Assembly (NCBI RefSeq): GCF_023634805.2
Contig: NZ_CP106881.1
Location: forward strand, 372,001 to 436,000
DNA length: 64,000 nucleotides
From: Comamonas endophytica
Lineage (GTDB): Bacteria > Pseudomonadota > Gammaproteobacteria > Burkholderiales > Burkholderiaceae_C
Reading direction: 5' to 3'
Below the pieces are notes generated by a model that was not told where the DNA came from, searched no databases, and saw nothing but the letters and a program-made list of their open reading frames with translations. The position numbers and the translations under genes were made by a program. The first letter of the stretch is position 1. Each line of letters opens with the position of its first letter. Shown one piece after another: positions 24,054 to 35,900 of this stretch.

Positions 24054-26030
24054 TCAGGAAGAAACCGTCAACGCCGACTGCGCATGCAGCATGCGCGCGG
24101 TGTCGGCGTCCACCGAATCCATGACCACCACATCGATGCCGAGCGCCTGCGCCGTCTGCACCATGGCCTGCAGCAGATGCAGCGCGCCGGGGCTTTGCAG
24201 CGCCTGCTCGCAGAAGTCGCCCGTGAGCTTGACGTAGCGCAGCGCCAGCGTGTGCAGCTGCGACAGCGCCATCGGCTGCTGGTCCAGGCGGCGCAATCCC
24301 ACGCCCACGCCGGCCAGGGCCATCGCGCTGCAGAACTCGGCGACCTCCTGCGGATAGGCGATCAGCCCATGGGCATCGAGCTCCAGGCACAGCCCCTGCA
24401 GCTGCGCCGTGCTGAGCGGCCCCTGCAGCAGCGCGCGCAGGCGCGGCAGGAAGTCGTCGCGGGCCACCGAGGGCAGCGAAATGCGGATCACCAGGGCGGC
24501 CTCGGGCTGCTGTGCCAGCCAGCCCAGGCCCAGCGCCACGGCGCGCAGGTCGAACTCGGCCGACAGCCCCAGGCGCACCGCCACCGGCAGGATCAGAGAA
24601 CCCATCAGGGTCTCGCCCGCCGGGGTGCGCAGCGCCAGGGAGGATTCATGGCGCTGGTACGTGCCGCCACGCCCGTGGAGCGTCACCGGCTGCACGGCCA
24701 GCGACAGCGCGCCTGCGTCTGCCAATGCCGCGTCCAGCATCTGTCGCCATTGGGTCTCGCCCGCGGTATTCGACACCACTTCATCGTCGCCATAGGCAAC
24801 GTACTCGACATCTGCCTGGCCCGAGCTCTCGGCGCGCATCAGTCCGAAGTCAAGACGCGAGAGCACGCCCGTGACCGAGCTCGAGGGCGAGTAGTCGGTC
24901 AGCGCAAAGCTCCAGCGGCACCACTCGCCGCCGGCCAGCGTCACGCGCATCGACAGCAGCACCTCGCGGATGCGCTGCACCAGCGACATGGCCTGCGGCC
25001 CGGCCAGCGCGGGCATCAGCACCACGAAGTCCGAGCCGTTGAGGCGCGCGAGCTGCACGCCGTCCGCGGCATGCTCCTGCAGCACCAGGCCCATCTGCTG
25101 GCTCACGGTGGACAGCCAGGCATCGGCGCCGGCCCGCGTCATGTGGGCATTGATGGCCAGCAGGTCGCGCTGGCGCATCAGCATCACATGGCCGTGCGCC
25201 ACCGCTGCGTCCGCGCCGCTGAGCGCGCGCCGCAGTTCGTTGATGAAATACTTGCGGTTGGGCAGCTTCGTCACTGGATCGCAGTTGACTTCCAGCTCCA
25301 GCGACTCGATGCGCGCCATCTGCTCCATGGCCGTGGCCTGCACCCGCTCGCGCGTCGCGGCGATGGCGCGCACCACCGGCATCAGCTCCGCCACCATGGG
25401 CCGGTCGTCGGCCTCGGCGTCAGGGGGCGCGGCGCGGCCGCTGTCGATCGCCAGCACCTGGGCCTCGATCTCGCGCTGCAGCAGCCGGCGGAACCAGCGC
25501 AGCAGCAGCACGACGAACAGCGCCCAGGCGGCGCCGGCGGCCAGCACCAGCGTCGCCATGCGCACGCTGCTGCGCCACAGCGCCTCGCGCGCGTAGCCGT
25601 CCTCGACTTCCAGCGTCAGTTGTCCGACCTGGGTCCAGCCGTCGCTGATGGCGCGCTGCACGCGTGGCTCGCGCAGGGGCAGCAGTTCCTCGAACCACCG
25701 GGGCGCATGCAGCCGCACATGCCCGGAAGTGGGGGCGCGGTCCGGGCGCATGCGCTCGAACAGCGTCTCGCCCCGCGTGGACACCAGGCGGATCAGCTTG
25801 AACTGCCCGCCGTCGAACAGCGCCGTCATCAAGAGCTCGCGCGTGACCGGGTCCTGGTTGGCCGGCTGCGACAGTGACAGCGCCAGCGACGCTGCGGCGT
25901 TGTCGCTCTCCGACTGCAGCTGCCCGTCCAGATACTCGCGCGCGGCGCCGATGCTGAACGCCAGCGTGCCGGTCAGGATGGCCAGGATGGCCACCGTGAC
26001 ACTGATCAAAAGTTGTTTCAACAATGACAT
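24054..26030 (-). CDS. lapD: LapD-type c-di-GMP receptor (degenerate GGDEF/EAL)
   Basis: LapD is an inner-membrane receptor that, when c-di-GMP is bound in the cytoplasm, holds the protease LapG in the periplasm and so keeps the adhesin on the surface. The 658-aa product has a membrane helix at 6-26 and a periplasmic domain with the LapG-docking loop GWTQVGQL (W132). A second helix lies at about 157-179, followed by HAMP and GGDEF and EAL domains. Both enzymatic motifs are degraded: NGSDF stands at the GGDEF position, and ESSLALR replaces the EAL-containing motif. This fits a sensor rather than an enzyme. ATG 26030 is 10 bp after lapG, so the two are co-transcribed. Confidence 0.93.
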   Translation of the reverse strand: MSLLKQLLISVTVAILAILTGTLAFSIGAAREYLDGQLQSESDNAAASLALSLSQPANQDPVTRELLMTALFDGGQFKLIRLVSTRGETLFERMRPDRAPTSGHVRLHAPRWFEELLPLREPRVQRAISDGWTQVGQLTLEVEDGYAREALWRSSVRMATLVLAAGAAWALFVVLLLRWFRRLLQREIEAQVLAIDSGRAAPPDAEADDRPMVAELMPVVRAIAATRERVQATAMEQMARIESLELEVNCDPVTKLPNRKYFINELRRALSGADAAVAHGHVMLMRQRDLLAINAHMTRAGADAWLSTVSQQMGLVLQEHAADGVQLARLNGSDFVVLMPALAGPQAMSLVQRIREVLLSMRVTLAGGEWCRWSFALTDYSPSSSVTGVLSRLDFGLMRAESSGQADVEYVAYGDDEVVSNTAGETQWRQMLDAALADAGALSLAVQPVTLHGRGGTYQRHESSLALRTPAGETLMGSLILPVAVRLGLSAEFDLRAVALGLGWLAQQPEAALVIRISLPSVARDDFLPRLRALLQGPLSTAQLQGLCLELDAHGLIAYPQEVAEFCSAMALAGVGVGLRRLDQQPMALSQLHTLALRYVKLTGDFCEQALQSPGALHLLQAMVQTAQALGIDVVVMDSVDADTARMLHAQSALTVSS

Positions 26031-26040
26031 CTCGTGCCTC

Positions 26041-26793
26041 TCATGGCAAAAAACCTTCCTGCTGCATGCGTGCCAGCAGGTCGCGCCAGCGCGTGATGCG
26101 GTCCACTGGCGAGGGCTGCGCCCCCGCGACATACACGCCCTGCGCGTTGAAGCTGAACACCGGGGTCAGGTCCTTGCGCTGGCTGGCGGGAAGGATGGTG
26201 TCCACCATGCTGTCCAGCACCAGCGGCTCGGCGGACGGCGTTTCGTAATGGCCCAGCACCATGTGCGCGATGCTCTGCGTGCTGCCGATGCCGCCCATGC
26301 GCGCGCGTACGTAGATCAGCCGCAGATGCTCCGCCGGCACGCCCACGCGCAGCAGCGAGAAATACTTGCCGATCACGTAATCCTCGCAGTCGCCCGCGCC
26401 CCGGCCCAGCGTTTCCACGGGTGTCGCCCAGTAGTCGGGCTGCGACCAGAGCATGCTGTCCTCGGCCTGCACCACTGCGCGGTTCCAGAACTGGTTGACG
26501 CCGGAAAGCTGCTGCGCAAGCGGCCTGCCCGCCTGCTGCTGCAGCATCTCCAGCCACTGCCGCAGCGCCTGCGCGCCCTTGGCGCCATAGCGCGACTGCA
26601 TGCTGGCCTGCAGCCGGCCGGTGTCGAAATCGAAGGCCAGCGCATCCCTGCCCTGGCGCAGCGCCCCGAGCCCCGCCACCGCCGCGCCATAGCCCAGCCA
26701 CGCGCGGCGCGACAGGCGCGGCGGGCGTGGCGGCGGTGGACAAGGCAGAGAGCTCAAATGAACTGCACCCTCGGAATCCGGCACCCGGCGCAT
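26041..26793 (-). CDS. lapG: LapG-type periplasmic cysteine protease with a Tat-like signal
   Basis: LapG cuts the N-terminal retention module of LapA-type adhesins and releases them from the cell. The 250-aa product has the bacterial transglutaminase-like protease triad C136 (GAGDCEDYVIGKY), H177 (SIAHMVLGHYE) and D194 (VLDSMVD), with spacing close to known LapG proteins. The leader has SRRAWLGYG followed by a hydrophobic stretch (about residues 28-45), a twin-arginine-type signal. ATG 26793 is the only reasonable start that includes this leader, though its ribosome-binding site is weak. It sits between lapA and lapD. Confidence 0.93.
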   Translation of the reverse strand: MRRVPDSEGAVHLSSLPCPPPPRPPRLSRRAWLGYGAAVAGLGALRQGRDALAFDFDTGRLQASMQSRYGAKGAQALRQWLEMLQQQAGRPLAQQLSGVNQFWNRAVVQAEDSMLWSQPDYWATPVETLGRGAGDCEDYVIGKYFSLLRVGVPAEHLRLIYVRARMGGIGSTQSIAHMVLGHYETPSAEPLVLDSMVDTILPASQRKDLTPVFSFNAQGVYVAGAQPSPVDRITRWRDLLARMQQEGFLP

Positions 26794-26899
26794 GGCACGG
26801 GCGCCAATGGAAGTTGTGGAACAGCGGCGTGGATTGCGCCCCACTGTAACCAATCGCATGGACCTGCGGGTGCAATTTCTGCGCCCGTCGCGGCCCGTG

Positions 26900-26921
26900 G
26901 GGCGGTTGTCGCCAACCGCCC
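26900..26921 (-). terminator. Perfect stem-loop just after lapA
   Basis: GGGCGGTTG (26900-26908) and CAACCGCCC (26913-26921) form a perfect 9-bp stem with a 4-nt loop, 15 bp beyond the lapA stop. No T-run follows, so it may be a weak terminator or an mRNA-stabilising or processing hairpin that sets lapG-lapD expression apart from lapA. Confidence 0.45.
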
Positions 26922-26936
26922 TGCCCCGTGCCTGCA

Positions 26937-29900
26937 TCAGCTCTGGTCGACCTTGAGCTTGCCCTGGTCGATCAGGTCCTTGATCATGGCGTTCTGGTCG
27001 TGGCTTGCGCCGGTCAGATCGACGCCCTCGATCAGGATCTGCTGGTTGAAGCCGTTGCCATGCGCATCGAGCGTGCCCGCGGTCGACACCTTGAGCACCG
27101 TGTCGATGGTCGTGCCATCGGCCTCGGTGCGGGTCTCGAGGTGCAGGAACTTGCTCAGATCGGTCGATGCCTCCTCGCCCTGCAGCAGGTCCGACAGGTC
27201 CAGCACATCGTTGCCCTCGGCGTCGAAGTTCTTCACCACATCGACGGCCGGGCGCGCGGCGGTGCCGGCATCGGCCTGGTGCCAGACGAACAGGTCGTCT
27301 TCCGCGGTGCCGATCAGCGTGTCGTTGCCGGACGTGCTGTGCACTTCGTGCGCATTCTCGCTTTCCACGGTGCTCGCCATCCGCGACATCGCCGAAGCGG
27401 TGACGGCACCTGGGCCGGTCGCGTTGATGGTGATATCCAGGTTGGCGGTATCGGTATCGCCATCCGCCTGGGTCAGCCGGTACTCGAAGTGATCGACCTT
27501 GCCCGCGCCCGCGGCGCTGGCCGTCGGCGTGTAGGTGTAGGAACCATCGCTCTTGAGGACCAGCGTGCCGTAGTCGCCAGCCACGGTGGTGCCCCCGGCC
27601 GACGCATTGACCCACGCGCCGTTGACGTTCACCGCCAGCGTCGAGGTGTTGCCCAGCGTGCCCCAGCTGTCGTTGTCCGAGACCGAGCCATTGAGCGCCG
27701 CGCTGGACCAGACGATGTCGGATGTCGCGGGCACATTGGCCACGAAGTTGTCGAACTCCACGCTGAAGTTGCCGTTGAAGCTGGTTCGGTCATTGACCGT
27801 CAGGATGATTCGATAGCTTGAACCCGCATCCAGTGGCCCCGTAACCATCGAGCCGGCTGTCAGGGAGCCGACCTGCGCCGAAGTCCATGTGTTTCCGCCA
27901 TCGGTGCTCCTGACCAGTTGCCACGTCGCTGAATCGTATGCGCCGATATTGCTTGCGTTGACCACGTCGAACTGGAGCGTGGTTCCCTGCACCGTCGGAG
28001 TGTAGACCGGCGTCACTACCTGTGCATCAGTCGAGCTGGAGCCACCGTTATCCGTCAAGATCAGCTTCGACGCGCTGTTCTGGGCATCCAGTGTCGTACC
28101 TTGTAGCGACGTGGTCAGCCATTTGCCCTGATCCGAACGAAGAACCGTCTGGGTCGCCAAGCTGGCGGTGTCCTTGTCCACCGTCGTGCCGCTGTTGAAA
28201 CGCCAGGCGGTGGTTTCACCACTGGAGAATGCCGCCAGGGTGTCCTGCTTCGCTGGAGTGGTCGTCGAGGTCAACGTTGCCGTCGCCTTATCGTCCCTGG
28301 CCACCGGCACGTCGCGATAGGTGAAGGACGCATCCGCCGTGCTGCTGCCATCGGCGGCCGTGGCCACCACCTTCAGCTCGCCCACCGTGACGTTCTCCGG
28401 CACGGTCATGTTCAGACCGGTAATGGTGACGGCCTTGGTGGTGGCATCCACGTTCACCGAGTAGCTGCCGGTGCTGGTCAATGGCAGCGACCAGTGGGTG
28501 GCATCGACCTGTGTGCCCGCGGACAGCGTCACGCCCACCGGCACTTCGACGACGACCCGGGTGATCGACTCGGAGTAGTCCAGGTCGCGCGGATCGGCGG
28601 TGATCGTCAGCGGATAGGTGGTTGCCGTCGTGTACGTCACCTTGTGGACCAGATAGTCGTCGCCATTGCGCGGCGCATCGAACACGATCTTGCCGATGGT
28701 CGATCCTACTGGCGTGGTGAGCGTGAACTGCTCCTCCACCGTGTCGGTCCGGCCCTGGATGATGTCCGTCTTGATCAGCTTGCCGGCCTCGTCGTACATC
28801 CGGTAGCGCGCCTGCTCGGTGGCCGCCAGCCAGGCGAACTGCACGGTGATCTTGGTCACCGGCACCTTGAAGGCCACGGTCACCGATTCGGAGACCGTGC
28901 CGTTGCCGGCCACTTCTGTGGAAGCCGCGCCGCCGTTGTTGGCCACGTTGCCGCTCACGCCGAAACCGTCGTGATTCGTGCCTGTGACGACACTGACCAC
29001 GCCCTTGGTGCCATCGGCATTGGTGGCGGTCACGGTATGACCGGTGTTGGTGGCCGTCACCGTCGTGGTATCGATCACCGTCGTCACCGGGTTGGAGCCC
29101 GCGCCCACCGTGAGGTTCACCACCGGCGTGTCGGCCACTGGTGTCACCGTGACGGTGCCCGTGGCGTTGCTGGCGGAAACCAGGCCCTCGTTGTCCTTCG
29201 CGCTGTAGCCGAAGGTCGTCGTTCCGCTCCAGTCGGGCGTCGGCTTGAAGTAGACCGTGGCGCCATTGTTGCTTGCGGCGATCACGTCCTGCGTGGTCAG
29301 CAGCACCTTGCCGGCGGCATCCTTGTACAGCAGGCCATAGCGCGCGTCGGGCAGGCTGGAGATCTGGAAGCTGACGATGTTGCCGTCCGCATCGGTGCCA
29401 CGCAGCGCGACGGCCACCATCGTGTCCTCCGGAGTCGCCGCGGTCACGGCCTGCACCACCGGAGCTTCGTTGGCGCCGTTGATGGTGATGGTGATGGTCG
29501 TCGTGGCCGAGTTGTCCTTGCTGGTCACGGTGTAGGTTTCCACCACCGACTGGCCGGCCTTCAGGTATTGGACCTTGCTGTTGTCCACCGAGTAGCTGTA
29601 GGTGCCGTCGGTGTTGAATACCAGCGCGCCCAGCTGCGCTCCATTCGCCGCGGTGCTGCCGGTGAAGGCGGCGCCGGCCTTGAAGCTGCTCTCGCCGCTA
29701 TCGACATCGGAGATCGTGACCGATCCCGAGGTGACCAGCTTGCCGCCGACCACGCCCACGTCTTCCGTCACGGAGCGTGTGCTGGTGCCCAGGGTGGGAA
29801 CGTCGTTGGTGCCGTTGATGGTGATCACAACGCTGGACCTGCTACCGTCGGCAGTGGTGACCTCGCGGGTTTCGGTGAGGACCTGACCAGCGCCCAGGGC

Positions 29901-32900
29901 CTGCACCACCGGATTGGCATTGTTCAGCGTGTAGGTCCAGTTGCCCTGGGTGTCGATGCTGAAAGTGCCATAGGTGGTCGTGGCATTCTTCTGCGCCACG
30001 AACACGGCCTGGCCGGCATCGGGATCGACGACATCCAGCTTGCCGCTGGCAGCCAGCTGGCCGTCCTCGGTCACCGAGCCCTTGTCGGAGCCGGGGGTGG
30101 CGGGCCTGATCACCGCGCCATCGTCGGTGCCGTGGATGGTGATGGTGATGGTCGTGCTGGCGGAGTTGTCCTTGCTGGTGACGGTGTACGTCTCCACCAC
30201 CGATTCGCCGGTCTTGAGGTACTGGACCTTGCTGTTGTCGACCGAATAGCTGTAGGTGCCGTCGGTGCCGAACACCAGCGTGCCCAGCTGCGCTCCATTG
30301 GCCGCGGTGCTGCCGGTGAAGGCGGCGCCGGCCTTGAAGCTGCTCTCGCCGGTATCGACATCGGAGATCGTGACCGATCCCGAGGTGACCAGCTTGCCGC
30401 CGACCACGCCCACGTCTTCCTTCACCGCGCCCGTGGCCGTGCCCAGCGACGGGATGTCATTGGTGCCGTTGATGGTGATCACGACGCTGGACCTGGTGCC
30501 GTCGGCCGTGACGACCTCACGCGTCTCGGTCAGGACCTGACCGGCACCCAGTGCCTGCACCGCTGCGTTGCTGTTGTTCAGCTCGTACCTCCAGTTGCCG
30601 CTGGCGTCGATGCTGAACTTGCCATAGGTGGTCGTGACGTTGTTCTGCGCCACAAACACTGCCTGTCCGGCATCGGGATCGACGACATCCAGCTTGCCGC
30701 TGGCAACCAGTTGGCCGTCCTCGGTCACGGAGCCCTTGTCGGAGCCCGGGGTGGCGGGCGTGATCACCGCGCCGGAATCCGCGCCCTGGATGCGGATGAC
30801 GATGGTGCTGGTCGTGGTGCGATCGAAGCTGGTGACCGTATAGGTCTCCACCACCGACTCGCCGGTCTTCAGATAGTCCACCTTGCTGTTGTCGACCGAG
30901 TAACGATAGCTGCCATCGGCATTGAACGTGAGCACACCCAATGCCGTGTTGGCAGCGAGCACCGAGCCTTCCACCCGGCTCAACACTGCGCCTGACTGGA
31001 ACTTGGCCTGGCCCTCGTCCGCGTCGGTGATGGTCAGCGAATCGACTACCGTCAGAACACCGCCAGCCGCGTTGGGATTCTCGGTGATCGTCTTGTCCGC
31101 CTGGCTCAGCTGCGGCAGGTCGTTGGTGCCGGTGATGGTCACATAGACCTGTGCCGGCGTGCCATCGGCCGTGCGCACGGTGACGGTCTCGGTCAGGCGC
31201 TGGCCTTCGCCCAGGCGCTGAATGACCGGGTCCTCGTTGTTCAGGCGGTAGGTCCAGTTGCCATCCCTGGTGATGGTGAACTTGCCATACTGAACCGACA
31301 CGTCGCGCTGCTCGGCAAAGAAGGACTGGCCGGCATCGGCGTCGGTGACGCTCAGCTTGCCGCTGGCATCGGTCTTGGTATCTTCCTTGAGGGCAGCAAT
31401 GTCGTCGCCGGTGACGACGGCGCCATCATCGGAACCGTCGATGGTGATCTGGATGGTGGTCGTTGCCGAACCATCCAGGCTGGTGACGGTATAGGTCTCC
31501 ACCACCGACTCTCCGGCTTTGAGGTACTGGACCTTGCTGCTGTCCACCGAGTAGCTGTAGCTGCCGTTGGTGTCGAACACCAGCGTGCCCAGCTGCGCGC
31601 CATTGGTGGCGGTGCTGCTGGTGAAGGCTGCGCCGGGCCTGAAGCTGCTCTCGCCGGCATCGACATCGGAGATCGCGACCACACCCGAGGTCTGCAGCTT
31701 GCCTTGCACCGTTTCTCCATCTTCGGACAGCGATTTCATGCTTCCGGTCAGCGTGGGCACGTCGTTGGTGCCCTGGATGGTGATCACGACGCTGGACTTG
31801 GTGCCGTCGGCCGTGGTGACCTCACGTGTCTCGGTCAGCGTCTTGCCGGCGCCCAGGGCCTGCACTGCGGCATGGCTGTTGTTCAGCTCGTATTTCCAGT
31901 TGCCGCTGGCGTCGATGCCGAATTTGCCATAGGTGGCCGTGACATTGTTTTGCGCCACGAACACGGCCTGGCCGGCATCCGGATCCACCACATTCAGCTT
32001 GCCGCTGGTGGTGAGCTGGCCGTCTTCGGTCACCGTGCCACGGTCGGAACCAGGCGTCGCAGGCGTCACCACGGCGCGGTCGTCGCTGCCATTGATGGTC
32101 ACCGTCACCGACTTGGTATCGGTACCGCCATGGCCATCGCTGACCTGGACCGTATAGGTCTCGGTACGCGTGTCGCCAGCCTTGAGCGCCTGCGCTGCGG
32201 CGTTGTCCAGTGTGTAAGTCCACTTGCCGGTGCTGTCGACGTTGAAGCTGCCATAGGTGCCAGTGGCGCTGCCGATCACGCTGTAGCTATGGGTGTCGTT
32301 GGCATCGACATCGCTGGTGCTCAGCTGCCCGTTGGCAGTCTGCGTGCCGTCTTCTGTCACAGTGCCCGTGAGTTCACCAGACAGAACCGGGATGTCGTTG
32401 GTGCCTTGAATGGTCACGGTGACGATGGCGGTGGTGCCATCGATGGTCGTGACCGTGAAGCGCTCTGTCAGCGTTTCATTGGCGCCCAGCTGCTGAACCG
32501 CGCTGTCGCTGTTGTTCAGGGCGTAGCTCCAGTTGCCGTCGGCATCGATCGAGAAGCTGCCATGTGTACCGGCCGCATTGGTTTGCGGCGTGAACGCCGC
32601 CTGGCCTGCATCGGGGTCCACCACATTCAGCTTGCCACTGGTAGTCAGCGTGCCGTCTTCGGTCACCGTGCCACCGTCGGAGCCAGGGGTTGCAGGTGTC
32701 ACCACGGCGCCGTCATCGCTGCCATTGATGGTCACCGTCACCGACTGGGTGTCGGTGCCGCCATGGCCGTCGCTGACCTGGACCTGATAGGTCTCGGTAC
32801 GCGTGTCGCCAGCCTTGAGTGCCTGCGCTGCGGCATTGTCGAGCTGGTAAGTCCACTTGCCGGTGCTGTCGACGCTGAAGCTGCCGTAGGTGCCGGTGGC

Positions 32901-35900
32901 GCTGCCAACGACGGCATAGCTATGGGTGTCGTTGGCATCGACATCGCTGGTGCTCAGCTGGCCGTTGGCAGTCTGCGTGCCGTCTTCGGTCACGGTGCCC
33001 GTGAGTTCGCCGGACAGAACCGGAATGTCGTTGGTACCCTGAATGGTCACGGTGACGATGGCGGTGGTGCCATCGATGGTCGTGACCGTGAAGCGCTCTG
33101 TCAGCGTTTCATTGGCGCCCAGCTGCTGAACCGCGCTGTCGCTGTTGTTCAGGGCGTAGCTCCAGTTGCCGTCGGCATCGATCGAGAAGCTGCCATGTGT
33201 ACCGGCCGCATTGGTTTGCGGCGTGAACGCCGCCTGGCCGGCATCGGGGTCCACCACATCGAGCTTGCCGCTGGTGGTGAGCTGGCCGTCTTCGGTCACG
33301 GTGCCACGGTCGGAACCCGGCGTCGCAGGCGTCACCACGGCGCCGTCATCGCTGCCGTTGATGGTCACCGTCACCGACTGGGTGTCGGTGCCGCCATTGC
33401 CATCGCTGACCTGCACCTGGTAGGTCTCGGTACGCGTGTCGCCAGCCTTGAGCGCCTGCGCTGCGGCGCTGTCCAGTGTGTAAGTCCACTTGCCGGTGCT
33501 GTCGACGTTGAAGCTGCCGTAGGTACCAGTGGCGCTGCCAACGACGGCATAGCTATGCGTGTCATTGGCATCGACATCGCTGGTGCTCAGCTGCCCGTTG
33601 GCAGTCTGCATGCCGTCTTCGGTCACGGTGCCCGTGAGTTCGCCGGACAGAACCGGGATGTCGTTGGTACCTTGAATGGTTACGGTGACGATGGCGGTGG
33701 TGCCATCGATGGTCGTGACCGTGAATCGCTCTGTCAGCGTTTCATTGGCGCCCAGCTGCTGAACCGCGCTGTCGCTGTTGTTCAGCGCATAGCCCCAGTT
33801 GCCGTTGGCGTCGATCGAGAAACTGCCATGTGTACCAGCCGCATTGGTTTGCGGCGTGAACGCCGCCTGGCCGGCATCGGGGTCCACCACATTCAGCTTG
33901 CCGCTGGTGTTCAATGTGCCGTCTTCGGTCACGATGCCACGGTCGGAGCCCGGCGTCGCAGGCGTCACCACGGCGCCGTCATCGCTGCCGTTGATGGTCA
34001 CCGTCACCGACTGGGTGTCGGTGCCGCCATGGCCGTCGCTGACCTGGACCTGGTAGGTCTCGGTACGCGTGTCGCCCGCCTTGAGCGCCTGCGCTGCGGC
34101 GTTGTCCAGCTGGTAGGTCCACTTGCCAGTGCTGTCGACGCTGAAGCTGCCGTAGGTGCCGGTGGCGCTGCCAACGACGGCATAGCTATGCGTGTCGTTG
34201 GCATCGACATCGCTGGTGCTCAGCTGCCCGTTGGCAGTCTGCGTGCCGTCTTCGGTCACGGTACCCGTGAGTTCGCCGGACAGAACCGGAATGTCGTTGG
34301 TGCCCTGAATGGTCACGGTGACGATGGCGGTGGTGCCATCGATGGTCGTGACTTCAAAGGTCTCGGTCAGCGTTTCATTGGCGCCCAGTTGCTGAACCGC
34401 GCTGTCGCTGTTGTTCAGTGCGTAGCTCCAGTTGCCGTTGGCATCGATCGAGAAGCTGCCATGGTTGCCAGCCTGGCCTGTCACGGGCGTGAACGCTGCC
34501 TGGCCCGCATCGGGATCCGTCACATTGAGCTTGCCGCTGGTGGTGAGCTGGCTGTCTTCGGTCACCGTACCACGGTCGGAACCTGGAGCGGCTGGCGTGA
34601 CCACGGCGCCGTCATCGGCACCAAGGATGGTGACGGTAATGTCCTTGGTATCGGTGCCGCCATTGCCATCGCTGACCTGCACCTGGTAGGTCTCGGTACG
34701 CGTGTCGCCAGCCTTGAGCGCCTGCGCTGCGGCGTTGTCGAGCTGGTAGGTCCACTTGCCGGTGCTGTCGACGCTGAAGCTGCCGTAGGTGCCGGTGGCG
34801 CTGCCAACGACGGCATAGCTATGCGTGTCGTTGGCATCGACATCGCTGGTGCTCAACTGCCCGTTGGCAGTCTGCGTGCCGTCTTCGGTCACGGTGCCCG
34901 TGAGTTCGCCGGACAGAACCGGGATGTCATTGGTGCCCTGAATGGTCACGGTGACGATGGCGGTGGTGCCATCGATGGTCGTGACCGTGAATCGCTCTGT
35001 CAGCGTTTCATTGGCGCCCAGTTGCTGAACCGCGCTGTCGCTGTTGTTCAGTGCATAGCCCCAGTTGCCGTTGGCGTCGATCGAGAAGCTGCCATGTGTA
35101 CCGGCCGCATTGGTTTGCGGCATGAACGCTGCCTGCCCCGCATCGGGGTCCACCACATTCAGCTTGCCGCTGGTTGTGAGCTGGCCGTCTTCGGTCACCG
35201 TACCACGGTCGGAACCTGGAGCGGCTGGCGTGACCACGGCGCCGTCATCGGCACCAAGAATGGTGACGGTGATGTCCTTGGTATCGGTGCCGCCATTGCC
35301 ATCGCTGACCTGCACCTGGTAGGTCTCGGTACGCGTGTCGCCAGCCTTGAGCGCCTGCGCTGCGGCGTTGTCCAGCTGGTAGGTCCACTTGCCAGTGCTG
35401 TCGACGCTGAAGCTGCCGTAGGTGCCGGTGGCGCTGCCAACGACGGCATAGCTATGCGTGTCGTTGGCATCGACATCGCTGGTGCTCAGCTGCCCGTTGG
35501 CAGTCTGCGTGCCGTCTTCGGTCACGGTGCCCGTGAGTTCGCCAGACAGAACCGGGATGTCGTTGGTACCTTGAATGGTCACGCTGACGATGGCGGTGGT
35601 GCCATCGATGGTGGTGACCGTGAAGCGCTCGGTCAGCGTTTCATTGGCGCCCAGCTGCTGAACCGCGCTGTCGCTGTTGTTCAGTGCATAGCCCCAGTTG
35701 CCGTCGGCATCGATCGAGAAGCTGCCATATGTACCGGCCGCATTGGTTTGCGGCGTGAACGCCGCCTGGCCTGCATCGGGGTCCACCACATTCAGCTTGC
35801 CACTGGTAGTCAGCGTGCCGTCTTCGGTCACCGTGCCACCGTCGGAGCCAGGGGTTGCAGGTGTCACCACGGCGCCGTCATCGCTGCCATTGATGGTCAC

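Noticed and set aside
26041..27615. A 524-codon frame that would extend LapG far upstream into lapA
   Set aside because: The upstream part is an out-of-frame reading of lapA; the Tat-like leader and family length place the lapG start at 26793.
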